DNA of 53,285 nt from a bacterium (GCA_021799485.1 JAJZAK010000012.1:1-53285); one strand, 5' to 3'; positions 33,908-42,858 are shown, numbered from the stretch's first letter. The notes: generated from the sequence alone by a model not told the origin. Made by a program: numbers and translations.

Positions 33908-35067
33908 TCCCCATTGCCGGAGATCGCGGATTTCCGGCTGAAAAAGCGGATATAGAGGCTGATGTTGAGGGTCATGAGAGCCGCGTTGAGGAAGAAGGGG
34001 AGGCCGAAGAGCCCTTCCTCGAAAAGCCAGCCCGTCAGGGCGGTGCCGCCCGAGGAGCTGAGAAGCCGGGCCGCCTGATTGAAGCCCAGCGCCCTGCCCC
34101 GCCATTCGTCTCCCGCCATCTCCGCGATGGCTTTCTGCTGAATCGGCATCGCCGCGAGGCGCAAGGCGGGGGTGAGGAGGAAGACGAGCACCGCGATGGG
34201 GCGCGCGGGCGTGAAAGCCAGGGAGAGGATAAGCATCGTCCCGAGGCCCCGAGTGAGCGCGATCGAGCCGACGAATCCCCAGCGGCGGTCGAGCTTCGGA
34301 GCGGCGAGCAGGGCCGCCGAGCCCAGGAGCCCCGCCGCGAAGCCGTAGAACGCCATCCGGCTTTTGGGGACGTGGTAGACCGCGATGAAAAAGGGGATGA
34401 GAAAGGGGGCGGTCAGGCCCTGCGAGAGCCCGTTGAGGGCTCCCGTGATGGAGAAGCGCTCGGCCACCTTGCGGTGCTCCGGCTGGGGAGCTTCCTTGAG
34501 GCGCGGGATGCGCAGCGGGATCAGGAACGCGAGCCCCGCCAGGGAGAGGATGCCCGCCGTCCCAAAAGAGCCTTGAGCGGAAAAATAGCGCGCCAGGAGC
34601 ATGCCCAGGGCCGCGAAGGCTCCGCTTGCGAACGTGAAGACCGCGAAGGCATAGGTGCGGTCCTTGGCGGGGCAGAGATCGGCGATGGCCGCGCTTTGAA
34701 CGGGCTGCGCGGCCCCCCCGACGCCTCCGCCGGCGAGGGAACCCGTCTGCGAATAGCCGCCCAGAACCGCGGCGAGGAGCACGGCGGGGACGCTCCAGGA
34801 GCCGCAGAGGAGAAAGGCGCTCGCGGGCAGGACGATCCCGACGATCCAGAGCATTCTTCTTCGTCCCAGCACATCCGTGTAATGGCCGACGGCGACGCCC
34901 AGGAGGGCGGTCGCGATGGTCGCGGCCGCGAAAACTCCGCCGACGGCGGCCTCGCTGTAGCGCAGTTCGACCAAGAGGAGGTAGGGAAACGAGATCGCGA
35001 TCATCCCGGCGGCGAGGCTTCGCAGGATGCGGAATCCGAGGAGAAGTTTGAGATCGCGGCTCCACAT
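33904..35067 (-). CDS. major facilitator superfamily transporter
   Basis: A 387-aa transporter with 11-12 predicted helices. The loop between helices 2 and 3 has the MFS motif GHYTDVLGRRRM (G-x-x-x-D-x-x-G-R-R/K), and a weaker repeat is seen mid-protein. The ATG at 35067 is chosen over a frame reaching 35106 because a TATACT box ends nine bases ahead of it and GGGAGG lies close by. The substrate is unknown; the general form is that of a drug or metabolite exporter. Confidence 0.85.
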   Translation of the reverse strand: MWSRDLKLLLGFRILRSLAAGMIAISFPYLLLVELRYSEAAVGGVFAAATIATALLGVAVGHYTDVLGRRRMLWIVGIVLPASAFLLCGSWSVPAVLLAAVLGGYSQTGSLAGGGVGGAAQPVQSAAIADLCPAKDRTYAFAVFTFASGAFAALGMLLARYFSAQGSFGTAGILSLAGLAFLIPLRIPRLKEAPQPEHRKVAERFSITGALNGLSQGLTAPFLIPFFIAVYHVPKSRMAFYGFAAGLLGSAALLAAPKLDRRWGFVGSIALTRGLGTMLILSLAFTPARPIAVLVFLLTPALRLAAMPIQQKAIAEMAGDEWRGRALGFNQAARLLSSSGGTALTGWLFEEGLFGLPFFLNAALMTLNISLYIRFFSRKSAISGNGD

Positions 35068-35076
35068 GGGCCTCCC

Positions 35077-35082
35077 AGTATA
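35077..35082 (-). promoter_or_regulatory. -10 box TATACT with a very short leader
   Basis: On the minus strand TATACT ends nine bases before the ATG of the MFS gene. Unusually among the short-leader genes here, the gap itself contains GGGAGG. Confidence 0.5.
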
Positions 35083-35122
35083 CCCGGGTTGGGCCTGGGG
35101 CCGCAATCAGGCGTCTTTAGAC

Positions 35123-35920
35123 TTAAGACTTGGAGAGGCGGACGGCGCGTTCGGGGAGGGCGAAGGGGATGCCGTCGGCGGCGAAGCGCGCGGCAAGCCG
35201 CTTTAAAAAGGCATGGGCCAGGGCGCCCCGGTTGACGGCGACGCGGGCCTTTAAACTCACCGAGCAGGAAGCGCCCGATTCCCCCAAGGCCAGCAGGGAC
35301 CAGGAGGGGGAAAAGCCGGGCGCCGCGTCCGGGGCGGAATTCTGGATCTCGGAGGCGACGGCGAGGGCGGCCTTCTCCGCCCGTTCGACGTCGGGAATCG
35401 GGACCCTGACGGGGACGCTCACGAGAACGGCCGGGTCGGGGCGGCTCATGTTCGTGAAGATCGCCTGGGAGAGCTTCGCGTTCGGGATCATGGTGACCGA
35501 ATTCGTCGCGGTCTCGTGGATCTGGATGGACCTCCAGCCCACGTCCAGGACCGCGCCCTCCGTCCCGGAGTCAAGCCTGAGGTAATCCCCGACCTTCACG
35601 GCCTCGGACATCACGAGGTAGATGCCGGCGAATAGGTTCGTGAGGGTGTCTTGAAGGGCGAGCGCGGCCGCCAGAGTGCCGAGACCCAGGGCCGTGAGGA
35701 GGGGCTTGATCGAGACGCCGAGCGTGTCCAGGATGATGAGAACGCCGAGGGTCCAGACCGTGCCCTGAGCGAGTCGTTCGCCGAGACTGGTCGCTCCGGC
35801 CGTGAATTTGAATCGGTCGGCGTGGATCCGGATGGCGCTTCGGGCCTTGGACGCCAGGAACCAGGTGGCGGCGAAGACGACCGCCACCAGCGGTCCGTGG
35901 GTCATGAAGGGATGATTCAC
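35123..35920 (-). CDS. mscS: small-conductance mechanosensitive channel (MscS family)
   Basis: A 265-aa channel that releases solutes under osmotic down-shock. The pore helix region, LTALGLGTLAAALALQDTLT followed by NLFAGIYL, is the MscS hallmark (TM3 Gly/Ala pattern then N-L-F/A-G). The beta domain VGDYLRLDSGTEGAVLDVGW and the following strand (MIPNAKLSQAIFTNMS) also match. It has two or three membrane helices, the compact form. The GTG at 35920 follows a TATAAT box by eight bases, so a leaderless mRNA is likely. It is divergent from the ankyrin gene. Confidence 0.9.
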   Translation of the reverse strand: MNHPFMTHGPLVAVVFAATWFLASKARSAIRIHADRFKFTAGATSLGERLAQGTVWTLGVLIILDTLGVSIKPLLTALGLGTLAAALALQDTLTNLFAGIYLVMSEAVKVGDYLRLDSGTEGAVLDVGWRSIQIHETATNSVTMIPNAKLSQAIFTNMSRPDPAVLVSVPVRVPIPDVERAEKAALAVASEIQNSAPDAAPGFSPSWSLLALGESGASCSVSLKARVAVNRGALAHAFLKRLAARFAADGIPFALPERAVRLSKS

Positions 35921-35928
35921 AGGCGGGT

Positions 35929-35934
35929 ATTATA
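35929..35934 (-). promoter_or_regulatory. -10 box TATAAT for a leaderless mscS transcript
   Basis: A perfect TATAAT on the minus strand ends exactly eight bases before the mscS GTG. Its -35 position would fall inside the inverted repeat at 35941-35963. Confidence 0.65.
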
Positions 35935-35940
35935 CTTTTG

Positions 35941-35963
35941 TATATTGCGCGTTGCGCTATATA
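35941..35963. promoter_or_regulatory. inverted repeat in the mscS/ankyrin divergent promoter region
   Basis: TATATTGCGC (35941-35950) and GCGCTATATA (35954-35963) are inverted copies with one mismatch around a three-base spacer. The repeat ends one base before the ankyrin ATG and covers the likely -35 position of mscS. It could be a shared operator or simply a strong hairpin. Confidence 0.45.
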
Positions 35964-35964
35964 T

Positions 35965-36807
35965 ATGAGAACCGTCCTTTTCCTTTCCTTGTTGGCCTTG
36001 CCGGGCCGTTCCCAGGACCCCGATTCCGCCTCCTGCGCGACGCTCATGGACGCGGTCGGCGACTCGAGCGAGGTTTGCGTCGAGGCTCTCCTTAAAAAGG
36101 GGGCGGACCCGGACGCCAAGGACCCGGGGACCGGCATGACCCCGCTGATGATGGCGGCGCAGGAGGGCCATGAGGCCGCCCTTCGGGCTCTGCTGAAGGG
36201 CGGCGCGCGCCCCGATCTCTCGGACAACAACGGCGAGACGGCGCTGATCCTCGCGGCCCGCGCCGGAAAGCCGGGCGCCGCGGCGCTTCTCCTGGGCGCC
36301 GGAGCCAAGACGACGATCCCCGATTTTTCCGGAGCGACGCCTCTCATGGCGGCCGTCCAGAGCGGGTCAGTCGCCGTCGAGCGGGAGCTCCTCTCGCGCG
36401 GGGCCGATCCCAATGCCGCGGACCAGTCGAAGACGACGCCTCTCATGTCCGCCGTCTCGGGCGGGGACGCCGCCTCGGCCCGCCTTCTTCTCCTTTTCGG
36501 GGCGAACGTGGACCTCAAGGACGGCGCGGGAAAGACCGCCCTCGAGATCGCCCGCGACCAGTCTCGCGCGGCCTTGGCGAAGCTTCTCCGGCCCTTCGTG
36601 CGCGAGGGCATGACGCCGCTCATGTTCGCGGCCCGGGAGGGAGATGCGGCCGTCATCCGCTATTGGCTCAAGCGCGGCGCCTCCGCAAGCGCCAAGGACG
36701 CCCGGGGGCGCACGGCCTACGACTACGCCGCGGCCGCGCGCCGCACGGAGGCGATGGCGCTCCTGAGCCCGAAGCTCTCCGGGAAGGCCGAGAGGGGTGA
36801 TCGCTGA
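35965..36807 (+). CDS. exported ankyrin-repeat protein
   Basis: A 280-aa protein with a short signal peptide (MRTVLFLSLLALPGRSQ) and about seven ankyrin repeats of 33 residues (GMTPLMMAAQEGHEAALRAL, GETALILAARAGKPGAAALL, GATPLMAAVQSGSVAVEREL, GMTPLMFAAREGDAAVIRYW). Periplasmic ankyrin proteins bind partner proteins and sometimes accompany redox enzymes. The ATG at 35965 is the natural start of the signal; an upstream GTA-rich frame has none. Its TGA overlaps the ATG of the PLP-enzyme gene (TGATG), so the two are co-translated although one product is exported and the other cytoplasmic. Confidence 0.82.
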   Translation: MRTVLFLSLLALPGRSQDPDSASCATLMDAVGDSSEVCVEALLKKGADPDAKDPGTGMTPLMMAAQEGHEAALRALLKGGARPDLSDNNGETALILAARAGKPGAAALLLGAGAKTTIPDFSGATPLMAAVQSGSVAVERELLSRGADPNAADQSKTTPLMSAVSGGDAASARLLLLFGANVDLKDGAGKTALEIARDQSRAALAKLLRPFVREGMTPLMFAAREGDAAVIRYWLKRGASASAKDARGRTAYDYAAAARRTEAMALLSPKLSGKAERGDR

Positions 36808-38066
36808 TGCCTCGCGCCAAGAAGTCCTTCGCCGCGCGTCATCCGGAGAGCCTCATGATGGGCTACGGCTATCGGCCGGAGCTTTCGGAGGGGGCCCTCA
36901 AATCGCCTATTTTCCAGACCTCGACCTTCGTCTTCAAAAGCGCCCAGGAGGGGCGGCGATTCTTCGAGACGGCCTACGGGCTGCGAAAGCCCGGCCGCGA
37001 GGAAAGCCCGGGGCTGATCTACAGCCGCATCAACAATCCCGATCTCGAGATTCTCGAGGGCCGCCTCGCGCTTTGGGACGGGGCGGAGGCCTCCGCCGTC
37101 TTCTCGAGCGGCATGGCGGCGATCACGACGGCGCTCCTCGCCTTCGCGAGACCGGGGGACCTCATCGTCCATAACGAGCCCCTCTACGGCGGCACCGACC
37201 ATTTCTTCAAAAGCATCCTCCCTCACTTTGGGATCGAGACGATGAGCTTTCCCTCGAGGTCGGGGCCGGGTTCGCTCTCCCGCCGCATGAAGGGCGCCAA
37301 GCCGGGGCGTCTGGCGATGGTCTTCATCGAGACTCCCGCCAACCCGACCAACGAGCACGCCGACATCCGCGCCTGCGCGAATTTCGCGAGGGCGTTCTCA
37401 AGCCGCGGGCGCCGGGCGGTGCTCGCGGTCGACAACACCTTCCTGGGGCCGCTCTGGCAGCGCCCTCTCGACCACGGCGCCGATCTGTCGCTTTATTCGG
37501 CGACGAAGTTCCTGGGCGGGCATAGCGACCTTATCGCCGGTGTCTGTTCCGGCTCCGGGCCTCTGCTCGCCAAAGTGAGGGAGATGCGCACCTTCCTGGG
37601 CTCGATGGCCTCTCCTTGGGAGGGCTGGCTTCTGCTGCGAAGCCTGGAGACCCTCAAAATCCGCATGACCGAGCAGGCCCGCAACGCGCGCGTCGTCGCG
37701 AGGCATCTGGCGGCTCACCCGCGCGTCGAGCGCGTCTATTACCCCGGTCTTCTCGATGCGGATTCCCCCCAGGGCCGTCTTTTCTTTCGCCAATGCCTGG
37801 GGCCGGGCTCCATGATCTCCTTTGACGTCAAGGGCGGACGCGCCCGGGCCTACCGCTTTCTGGACGCCCTCCGTCTCGTGCACCTGGCGGTGAGCCTGGG
37901 CGGAACGGAGTCCCTGGCGGAGCACCCCGCCACGATGACCCATTGCGACGTTTCCGCCGCGGACAAGCAGCGTTTCGGGATCGGGGAGGGGATGGTGCGG
38001 CTCTCGGTCGGCATCGAGAACCCCGAGGATCTCGTCGCCGATCTTGACGCCGCCCTGGCGGCCTGA
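36807..38066 (+). CDS. Cys/Met metabolism PLP enzyme (cystathionine gamma-synthase / methionine gamma-lyase type)
   Basis: A 419-aa cytoplasmic PLP enzyme of the trans-sulfuration family. The internal aldimine Lys is in LYSATKFLGGHSDLIAGV, the cofactor-phosphate motif is FSSGMAAITTALLAFARPGD, and SLGGTESLAEHPATMTHCDV is the family's substrate-site block. IYSRINNPDLEILEGRLALW marks the N-terminal tetramer contact. The opening PESLMMGYGYRPELSEGALK and the inserted REESPGL are seen in methionine gamma-lyase-like members. The exact reaction (synthase or lyase) is not decidable from motifs. ATG 36807 overlaps the ankyrin gene's stop. Confidence 0.88.
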   Translation: MPRAKKSFAARHPESLMMGYGYRPELSEGALKSPIFQTSTFVFKSAQEGRRFFETAYGLRKPGREESPGLIYSRINNPDLEILEGRLALWDGAEASAVFSSGMAAITTALLAFARPGDLIVHNEPLYGGTDHFFKSILPHFGIETMSFPSRSGPGSLSRRMKGAKPGRLAMVFIETPANPTNEHADIRACANFARAFSSRGRRAVLAVDNTFLGPLWQRPLDHGADLSLYSATKFLGGHSDLIAGVCSGSGPLLAKVREMRTFLGSMASPWEGWLLLRSLETLKIRMTEQARNARVVARHLAAHPRVERVYYPGLLDADSPQGRLFFRQCLGPGSMISFDVKGGRARAYRFLDALRLVHLAVSLGGTESLAEHPATMTHCDVSAADKQRFGIGEGMVRLSVGIENPEDLVADLDAALAA

Positions 38067-38091
38067 CCTCACCCTTTCCTCTCGTATTTCT

Positions 38092-38097
38092 TATAAT
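38092..38097 (+). promoter_or_regulatory. -10 box TATAAT for a leaderless porin-like transcript
   Basis: A perfect TATAAT ends exactly eight bases before the ATG at 38106. No Shine-Dalgarno sequence is present. Confidence 0.65.
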
Positions 38098-38105
38098 CAG
38101 GGTTC

Positions 38106-39485
38106 ATGTCCCGACGATCCGGCGTTGTTTTATTGCTTTCCTGCCTGGCCGCGGTTCCGGCTCTCGCCTGGGAGCCGGCCGCTCTCGGCATCAAGCCCAT
38201 GAACATGGGCGACGTTAAGGGGATCAAAATCGGCTTCTACGGCTTCATGGAAAACGACTTCATCTTCGACACGACACAGAGCGGCTTCTTCGAGGAAGAG
38301 GACAATACCCTGGTCGCCAAGCCGGACACCTACGCCGGCTCCCACGGCCGCAACCTGATGAGCATCCGCAACAGCCGCCTGGGAATCGACATGCGGCTCC
38401 CCGAGACCCCGTCGGGAGTCAAGACGGACGCCGTCTTCGAGGTCGACTTCCTCGGCGACCAAGGCGTCAACACTCTTCCCGGACAGTCGGGATCGGGGAT
38501 CCAGTCGGAGAACAACTATTTCAACAACCCGTCGCTGCGCATCCGCCACGCCTATGTGGACGTGGGCTACAAGCGCTTCCATGCTCTTGTTGGCCAGACT
38601 TGGTCGCTGTTGGGCTTTCAGCCGGACTATTTCCCCGGCGAGGTCGTGGTCCAGCCGACCCCGGGGCAGCTCTACCGCCGTTTCCCGCAGATTCGCGCGA
38701 CCGAGGACTGGAGCCTCAGCAGCCATTGGGACTTGGAAGGAGCGGCCGACGCCGCGAGGCCCGCCGCGATGGACTCGGGGGCCCCCATGGGGCAGGGGGG
38801 GCTTCGCCTCGTATCGACGAGGTATTACGGCGCCTCGGTCAACAACACCCAGACCGCACCGGTCGCCCTCTCCGCCGCCGTGAGCGGGGACCTCATCCCG
38901 ACGACATCCTACGCGGGCGGGGCCGCGGGGACGACCAACGGCTACGCCGCGGCGTTCGACTTCCTGGTGCCTCTCATCGGCGCGAAGGATCCTCATGATC
39001 TCGGCAATACCTTGAGCTGGGTCGGGGAGGGGACCTATGGAGCGGGTCTGGGCGGCTTGGAGCTGGTGAATCTCACCTTCGGCCTTCCCCAGGTGCTCAA
39101 CGGCAGCGGCGTCTGCTCCGGCGCGCCCACTCTCGACCCGGGGATCGCGGGATGCACCGGCTCGAATTCGATCGACCTCATTCGCGCGGAAAGCTTGCGC
39201 ACGGACCTGGAATACGTCTTCCCCGACAAGGAATGGACGACCTCGGCCGGCTATGCCCAGGTCGACGGCCTCAACCTGGGAGAATTCTCGGCGGCGCTGT
39301 CTTCCGCGGATCAACTCGACATCGCCCCTAAAATACAGTTCGGCTACGCGGACCTCTTCTACGAGCCCCTGAAGTGGCTCCGTTTCGCGTTCGAGTGGAA
39401 CCAGACCCGCGACACTTACAACGACGCGAACGCCCGTTTCGCGGTCAACAACCGCTACCAGTTCACGACGTTTTTCGTGTTCTAG
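38106..39485 (+). CDS. porin-like outer membrane protein (DcaP-like)
   Basis: A 459-aa outer-membrane barrel. A signal peptide (VVLLLSCLAAVPALAW) is followed by GIKIGFYGFMENDFIFDTTQ, the first strand with the typical G-x-x-K..D motif, and SRLGIDMRLPETPSGVKTDA. Alternating aromatic strands run to a C-terminal phenylalanine (FTTFFVF) of the kind recognised by the Bam machine. NPSLRIRHAYVDVGYKRFHA and LVGQTWSLLGFQ are found in DcaP-type porins. A disulfide may link the two cysteines around residues 338-351. Its TAG shares bases with the TAG of the convergent gene (CTAG). Confidence 0.8.
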   Translation: MSRRSGVVLLLSCLAAVPALAWEPAALGIKPMNMGDVKGIKIGFYGFMENDFIFDTTQSGFFEEEDNTLVAKPDTYAGSHGRNLMSIRNSRLGIDMRLPETPSGVKTDAVFEVDFLGDQGVNTLPGQSGSGIQSENNYFNNPSLRIRHAYVDVGYKRFHALVGQTWSLLGFQPDYFPGEVVVQPTPGQLYRRFPQIRATEDWSLSSHWDLEGAADAARPAAMDSGAPMGQGGLRLVSTRYYGASVNNTQTAPVALSAAVSGDLIPTTSYAGGAAGTTNGYAAAFDFLVPLIGAKDPHDLGNTLSWVGEGTYGAGLGGLELVNLTFGLPQVLNGSGVCSGAPTLDPGIAGCTGSNSIDLIRAESLRTDLEYVFPDKEWTTSAGYAQVDGLNLGEFSAALSSADQLDIAPKIQFGYADLFYEPLKWLRFAFEWNQTRDTYNDANARFAVNNRYQFTTFFVF

Positions 39486-40105
39486 TCGCCGCCATTAACG
39501 TTCCTGTCCCGGCCATCCTCTGCTTCCCGCGGCCTTTCGCGGCTTTTCTTCTTTTTCCGGCTCCAGGCGGACAAGACGAAGCCCGCCTCGGCGCCGGGGA
39601 GCGCCCCCGAGGGGCCCAAAAGGACCATCCCGGAGAAGGCTCCCGTCATCGTGTCGGAGACGGAGCGGGCCTGATCGTTGCCGGGGTCGAGATGGCGGCT
39701 GATGCCGTAGACGAGCCCGACCATCCCGCCCGCGAGGAGCCCCATGATTCCGAAGCGCAGACCCCCGACCCCCGCCCCCACGGAGACGTCCAGGGCCGTG
39801 AGGAGTTTGTCGTGATTCGTCGGCCGGTAGCCGGAGCGCCCCCCGCCCGCGGCGCCGGGAGCGGGCACGGCGCCGCAATGAAGCCCCGCGCCCTGTTTCC
39901 GGGCGGCCGGCGCGCCGATCGAGCCCTGGCGCCGCGCATCGACCGCTTCCGAGTTCTGGGAGCCGGCCCTGAGGGCTCCGCTCCGGACGATCTCGCCGAA
40001 CGCCTCGCCGCTGACCGCCTTCTGGGATTCGATTTCCTGCGCCCCCAGAGCTCCGGCCGCCGCCGCCGCGGCCGCCGCCGCCAGGAAGAATCTCATGATT
40101 TTCAT
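39482..40105 (-). CDS. exported glycine-rich protein of unknown function
   Basis: A 207-aa protein with a signal peptide of an alanine run (MRFFLAAAAAAAAAGALGAQ). A low-complexity middle is followed by a glycine-rich hydrophobic stretch (GVGGLRFGIMGLLAGGMVGL) that may insert in a membrane, then a second weaker one (MTGAFSGMVLLGPSGALPGA). The C-terminus is highly charged (KKKKSRERPREAEDGRDR). No family is recognised. ATG 40105 is chosen for GGGAGG seven bases ahead and because the signal begins there; a longer open frame upstream has only Arg/Pro-rich, non-conserved sequence. Confidence 0.6.
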   Translation of the reverse strand: MKIMRFFLAAAAAAAAAGALGAQEIESQKAVSGEAFGEIVRSGALRAGSQNSEAVDARRQGSIGAPAARKQGAGLHCGAVPAPGAAGGGRSGYRPTNHDKLLTALDVSVGAGVGGLRFGIMGLLAGGMVGLVYGISRHLDPGNDQARSVSDTMTGAFSGMVLLGPSGALPGAEAGFVLSAWSRKKKKSRERPREAEDGRDRNVNGGD

Positions 40106-40124
40106 GATCGCACCTCCCATGCTT

Positions 40125-40139
40125 CTCCTTGACAAGGAG
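40125..40139. promoter_or_regulatory. 15-bp palindrome upstream of the glycine-rich protein gene
   Basis: CTCCTTG, A, CAAGGAG is a perfect 7-1-7 palindrome 20 bases ahead of the minus-strand ATG at 40105 and 65 bases after the pepN-like stop. It has the size of an operator, but the stem could also form in RNA and hide the nearby GGGAGG. It does not share sequence with the operators at 9 kb. Confidence 0.35.
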
Positions 40140-40203
40140 TCTTGGCGCGGCGAAGGCGGGAGCGCCCGGGTCCCGGGGCCCCCAGGAGGAAAGGCCTTTG
40201 GGC

Positions 40204-42858
40204 CTACGGCGCGGCGGGTGTCGCTACCGCCAGCCAGGCCGCCAGCGCGGGAGCCTGGGACTTCACGCGCACGCCCAGGTCGATCTCCTCCAGCGCCTGT
40301 TTGAGGCTGCGGCGCGCTAAGGGGACTTCGTTGGCGGGCGTCGTGAAAAAGCGCTCGACGGCGGCGCGCCATTCCGGGCTCCACAGGGCGGAGGTGGCGG
40401 CGACGACGCGCTCGGCGCCTTTATCGCCCGACTTGCGGCGCAGGGCGGCCCAATGGGAGGCGATGAAGTCCCAAGCCTCGCCCTGGACCTTCGGGTTGGC
40501 GAGCAGCACCGTCACGGGCTTCCAGGCGTCCTGGCCGCGCACGTCGGCCGAGAGCGCGAGCTCGAGGAGCCGGCGGGCGAGGGCCGGGTCGGGAAAGAAG
40601 GCCATGGCCCGGAGATACTCGTCGCGCTCCTCGGGGGAGGAGGCTCGGAGCATCTTCGACCGATAGATCTCAAAGAGCGCGGCGTCGCCGCGCCTGGCCG
40701 CGATTTCGAGCACGGGGCGGGCGAGGGCGGGGTTCAGGGAGGCGGGGTCCTCCAAATAGCGCGCGAGGCGCTCCCGGATCTGGGCTCCCAGGATTTCCCC
40801 GGGGGCGATCGCGCCCAGGGCGCCCAGGACGGAGGCGCGGGCCAGCTCCGTCTCGCTGTCGCCGGGCTTTTTCGCCCCCCAGCCGAGCCTCGTCCAATGG
40901 GGGGAGAGGAATCGTTCGGTGAAGGCGGAGAAGCGCTCGCGCTCGCCGGATCCCTCGATCAAGCGGTCCCAGAGAAGCTTCAAGAGGCCGCACTCGTTTT
41001 GAAGGACGAGCCGCGACTTGTCCGCGCGCAGGGCCTCGATGTTCTCCATGAAGCCGCCGATCGCCAGCGCCCCCGAGACCGTCTCGGCCCAGGAGTCGCC
41101 CAAAAACCCCGCCCGCTCCGCGGGATCGAGGCTCTTGACGAGCCGGGGCCTTAGATCCGCGAGAAGCTTCCCCTCGACGGCGGAGCGGTAAAAGCCGGTC
41201 TGCCCCTCGTTGGGATAAAGCCAGGAGACCGCCCCGCGTCCGGGCAAGGGCACCCGGGTCGTCGGGCGATCGGCCACGACGCGCAGGGCCCGCGGCGTCT
41301 TGTCGGAGGCGGTCTGAAAGCGCATGACGACGGGGATCGTCCACGTCTGGGAGGAGGCCCCGGCTCCCGCGGCGAAAAAGCGCGACTGGTGGATCTCGAC
41401 CGCCTTGCCGTCGGCCGAAATCCTCGCCGTCACGAGGGGGAATCCCGGCTGGGTAAACCAGTCCCGGGCCATTCTCGTGATGGGGACCTTGGAGGCCCGC
41501 TCCAGCTCCCGCCAGAGATCGCGCGCCTCGGTGTTTTTATAGGAGTAGCGGCGCATGTAGGCGCGGATGCCCTTTTGAAAGGAGCCCTCGCCCAGGTAGC
41601 GCTCCATCATCCGCAGCACCGCCGCGCCCTTCTCGTAGCTGAGCACGTCGAACTGGGCCTCGATCTCGGCGATGGTCGCCGCCCCGGACTCGATCGGCCG
41701 CGTGTTGTTGAGGGCGTCCACGTCGAGCGCCCCGGCGACGCCGCTTTGGAAGTCGAGCCAGGCGTTCCACGCGGGCTTCCAGGCGCCGACGACCTTGACG
41801 GAGCCCCAGGTCGCGAAGGCCTCGTTGAGCCAGAGATCGTTCCACCATTTCATGGTGACGAGATCCCCGAACCATTGGTGGACGATTTCGTGGCTGACGA
41901 CCTCCGCCACGCGGCGCTGGGCGCGCGTCGAGGAGAGCTTGGGATCGACGAAAATGGCGGAGTCCCTGAAAAAAATGGCGCCCCAGTTCTCCATCGCGCC
42001 CGCGGAGAAATCCGGCACCGCGACGAGGTCGAGCTTGGGCAGCTGGTAGGGGATGGCGAAATAGGCGTTGAGCCACGTCACCGACTGCTTGGCGGCCTGC
42101 AGGGCGAAGGAGGTTTGATCCATTTTGTCGGGGGTGGCCCAGACGTTGATCAAGGTCTTCCCCGCCTTCACGGAGCGGCTCTTGAGCCTCGCGGCCGCAA
42201 GCGCCACCAGATAGCTCGACATCCGGGGAGTGTCCCCGAACGCGACCGTCTGCCAGCCGTTCGCGGCCGATCGGCTCGCGGCCGGCATGTTGGAAAGCAC
42301 CGTGAGTCCCGCCGGAGCCGTCACGGTGAGCTGGAAGACCGCCTTCGCCGCCGGCTCGTCCACGGAGGGGACCATCCGGCGGAAATCCGCGGGCTCGAAC
42401 TGCGTGAAGGCGTAGCGCTCGACCTTGCCCTCGTAGCGGTAGCTCGAGGCGTAGAGCCCGCGCATGTTGGCGTCGAGCTTGCCCGAATAGGAGATGGCGA
42501 TCCGGAGCCGTCGGCCGGCGGGAACGGGTTTGTCGAGGCTCCAGGAGATGGTCTGCGCCTCGGCGTCGGCCGCGACGGCGCCGGCGGGGACGGCCTGCCC
42601 GTCGAGTGAGGCCTGGCGGACCTCCAGGCCGATCGCATGAAGCGTGAGGCGATGAAGGTTCTTGGCGGCCTTGGCGTCGATCGCGACCTCTCCCTCGAAA
42701 GTCCCCGAGTCGGGGTCGACCTTGAGGGCGATCGCGTAGCGATCGGGGCGCAGGGACGCGTAGAGCCTCGGCGGAGTTGCCGGAACGGCCCCGGAGCGCG
42801 CGCCGGCCCTGGGGGTCGTCGCGGCGGTCTGGGCCGTCGTGGAGGTCGTCGTCGCCAT
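40204..42858 (-). CDS. M1 family zinc aminopeptidase
   Basis: An 884-aa aminopeptidase that removes N-terminal residues from peptides. GAMENWG (about 287-293) is the exopeptidase motif. HEIVHQWFGDLVTMKWWNDL, followed by WLNEAFATW, gives the zinc site (His323, His327, Glu346), and an ERAP1-like helical C-terminal domain follows. ATG 42858 has AGGAG ten bases ahead and begins a Thr/Ala-rich leader. The frame is open further upstream and there encodes a good signal-like segment (LALGLLIIFPGNGRAQA) but offers no ATG, GTG or TTG in a good place, only a CTG. So an exported form from a CTG start near 42.96 kb cannot be excluded. Confidence 0.88.
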   Translation of the reverse strand: MATTTSTTAQTAATTPRAGARSGAVPATPPRLYASLRPDRYAIALKVDPDSGTFEGEVAIDAKAAKNLHRLTLHAIGLEVRQASLDGQAVPAGAVAADAEAQTISWSLDKPVPAGRRLRIAISYSGKLDANMRGLYASSYRYEGKVERYAFTQFEPADFRRMVPSVDEPAAKAVFQLTVTAPAGLTVLSNMPAASRSAANGWQTVAFGDTPRMSSYLVALAAARLKSRSVKAGKTLINVWATPDKMDQTSFALQAAKQSVTWLNAYFAIPYQLPKLDLVAVPDFSAGAMENWGAIFFRDSAIFVDPKLSSTRAQRRVAEVVSHEIVHQWFGDLVTMKWWNDLWLNEAFATWGSVKVVGAWKPAWNAWLDFQSGVAGALDVDALNNTRPIESGAATIAEIEAQFDVLSYEKGAAVLRMMERYLGEGSFQKGIRAYMRRYSYKNTEARDLWRELERASKVPITRMARDWFTQPGFPLVTARISADGKAVEIHQSRFFAAGAGASSQTWTIPVVMRFQTASDKTPRALRVVADRPTTRVPLPGRGAVSWLYPNEGQTGFYRSAVEGKLLADLRPRLVKSLDPAERAGFLGDSWAETVSGALAIGGFMENIEALRADKSRLVLQNECGLLKLLWDRLIEGSGERERFSAFTERFLSPHWTRLGWGAKKPGDSETELARASVLGALGAIAPGEILGAQIRERLARYLEDPASLNPALARPVLEIAARRGDAALFEIYRSKMLRASSPEERDEYLRAMAFFPDPALARRLLELALSADVRGQDAWKPVTVLLANPKVQGEAWDFIASHWAALRRKSGDKGAERVVAATSALWSPEWRAAVERFFTTPANEVPLARRSLKQALEEIDLGVRVKSQAPALAAWLAVATPAAP

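Noticed and set aside
33527-35235. Long frames in other phases over the MFS gene on both strands
   Set aside because: The MFS translation shows helices and the GHYTDVLGRRRM motif; the others are charged low-complexity sequence.
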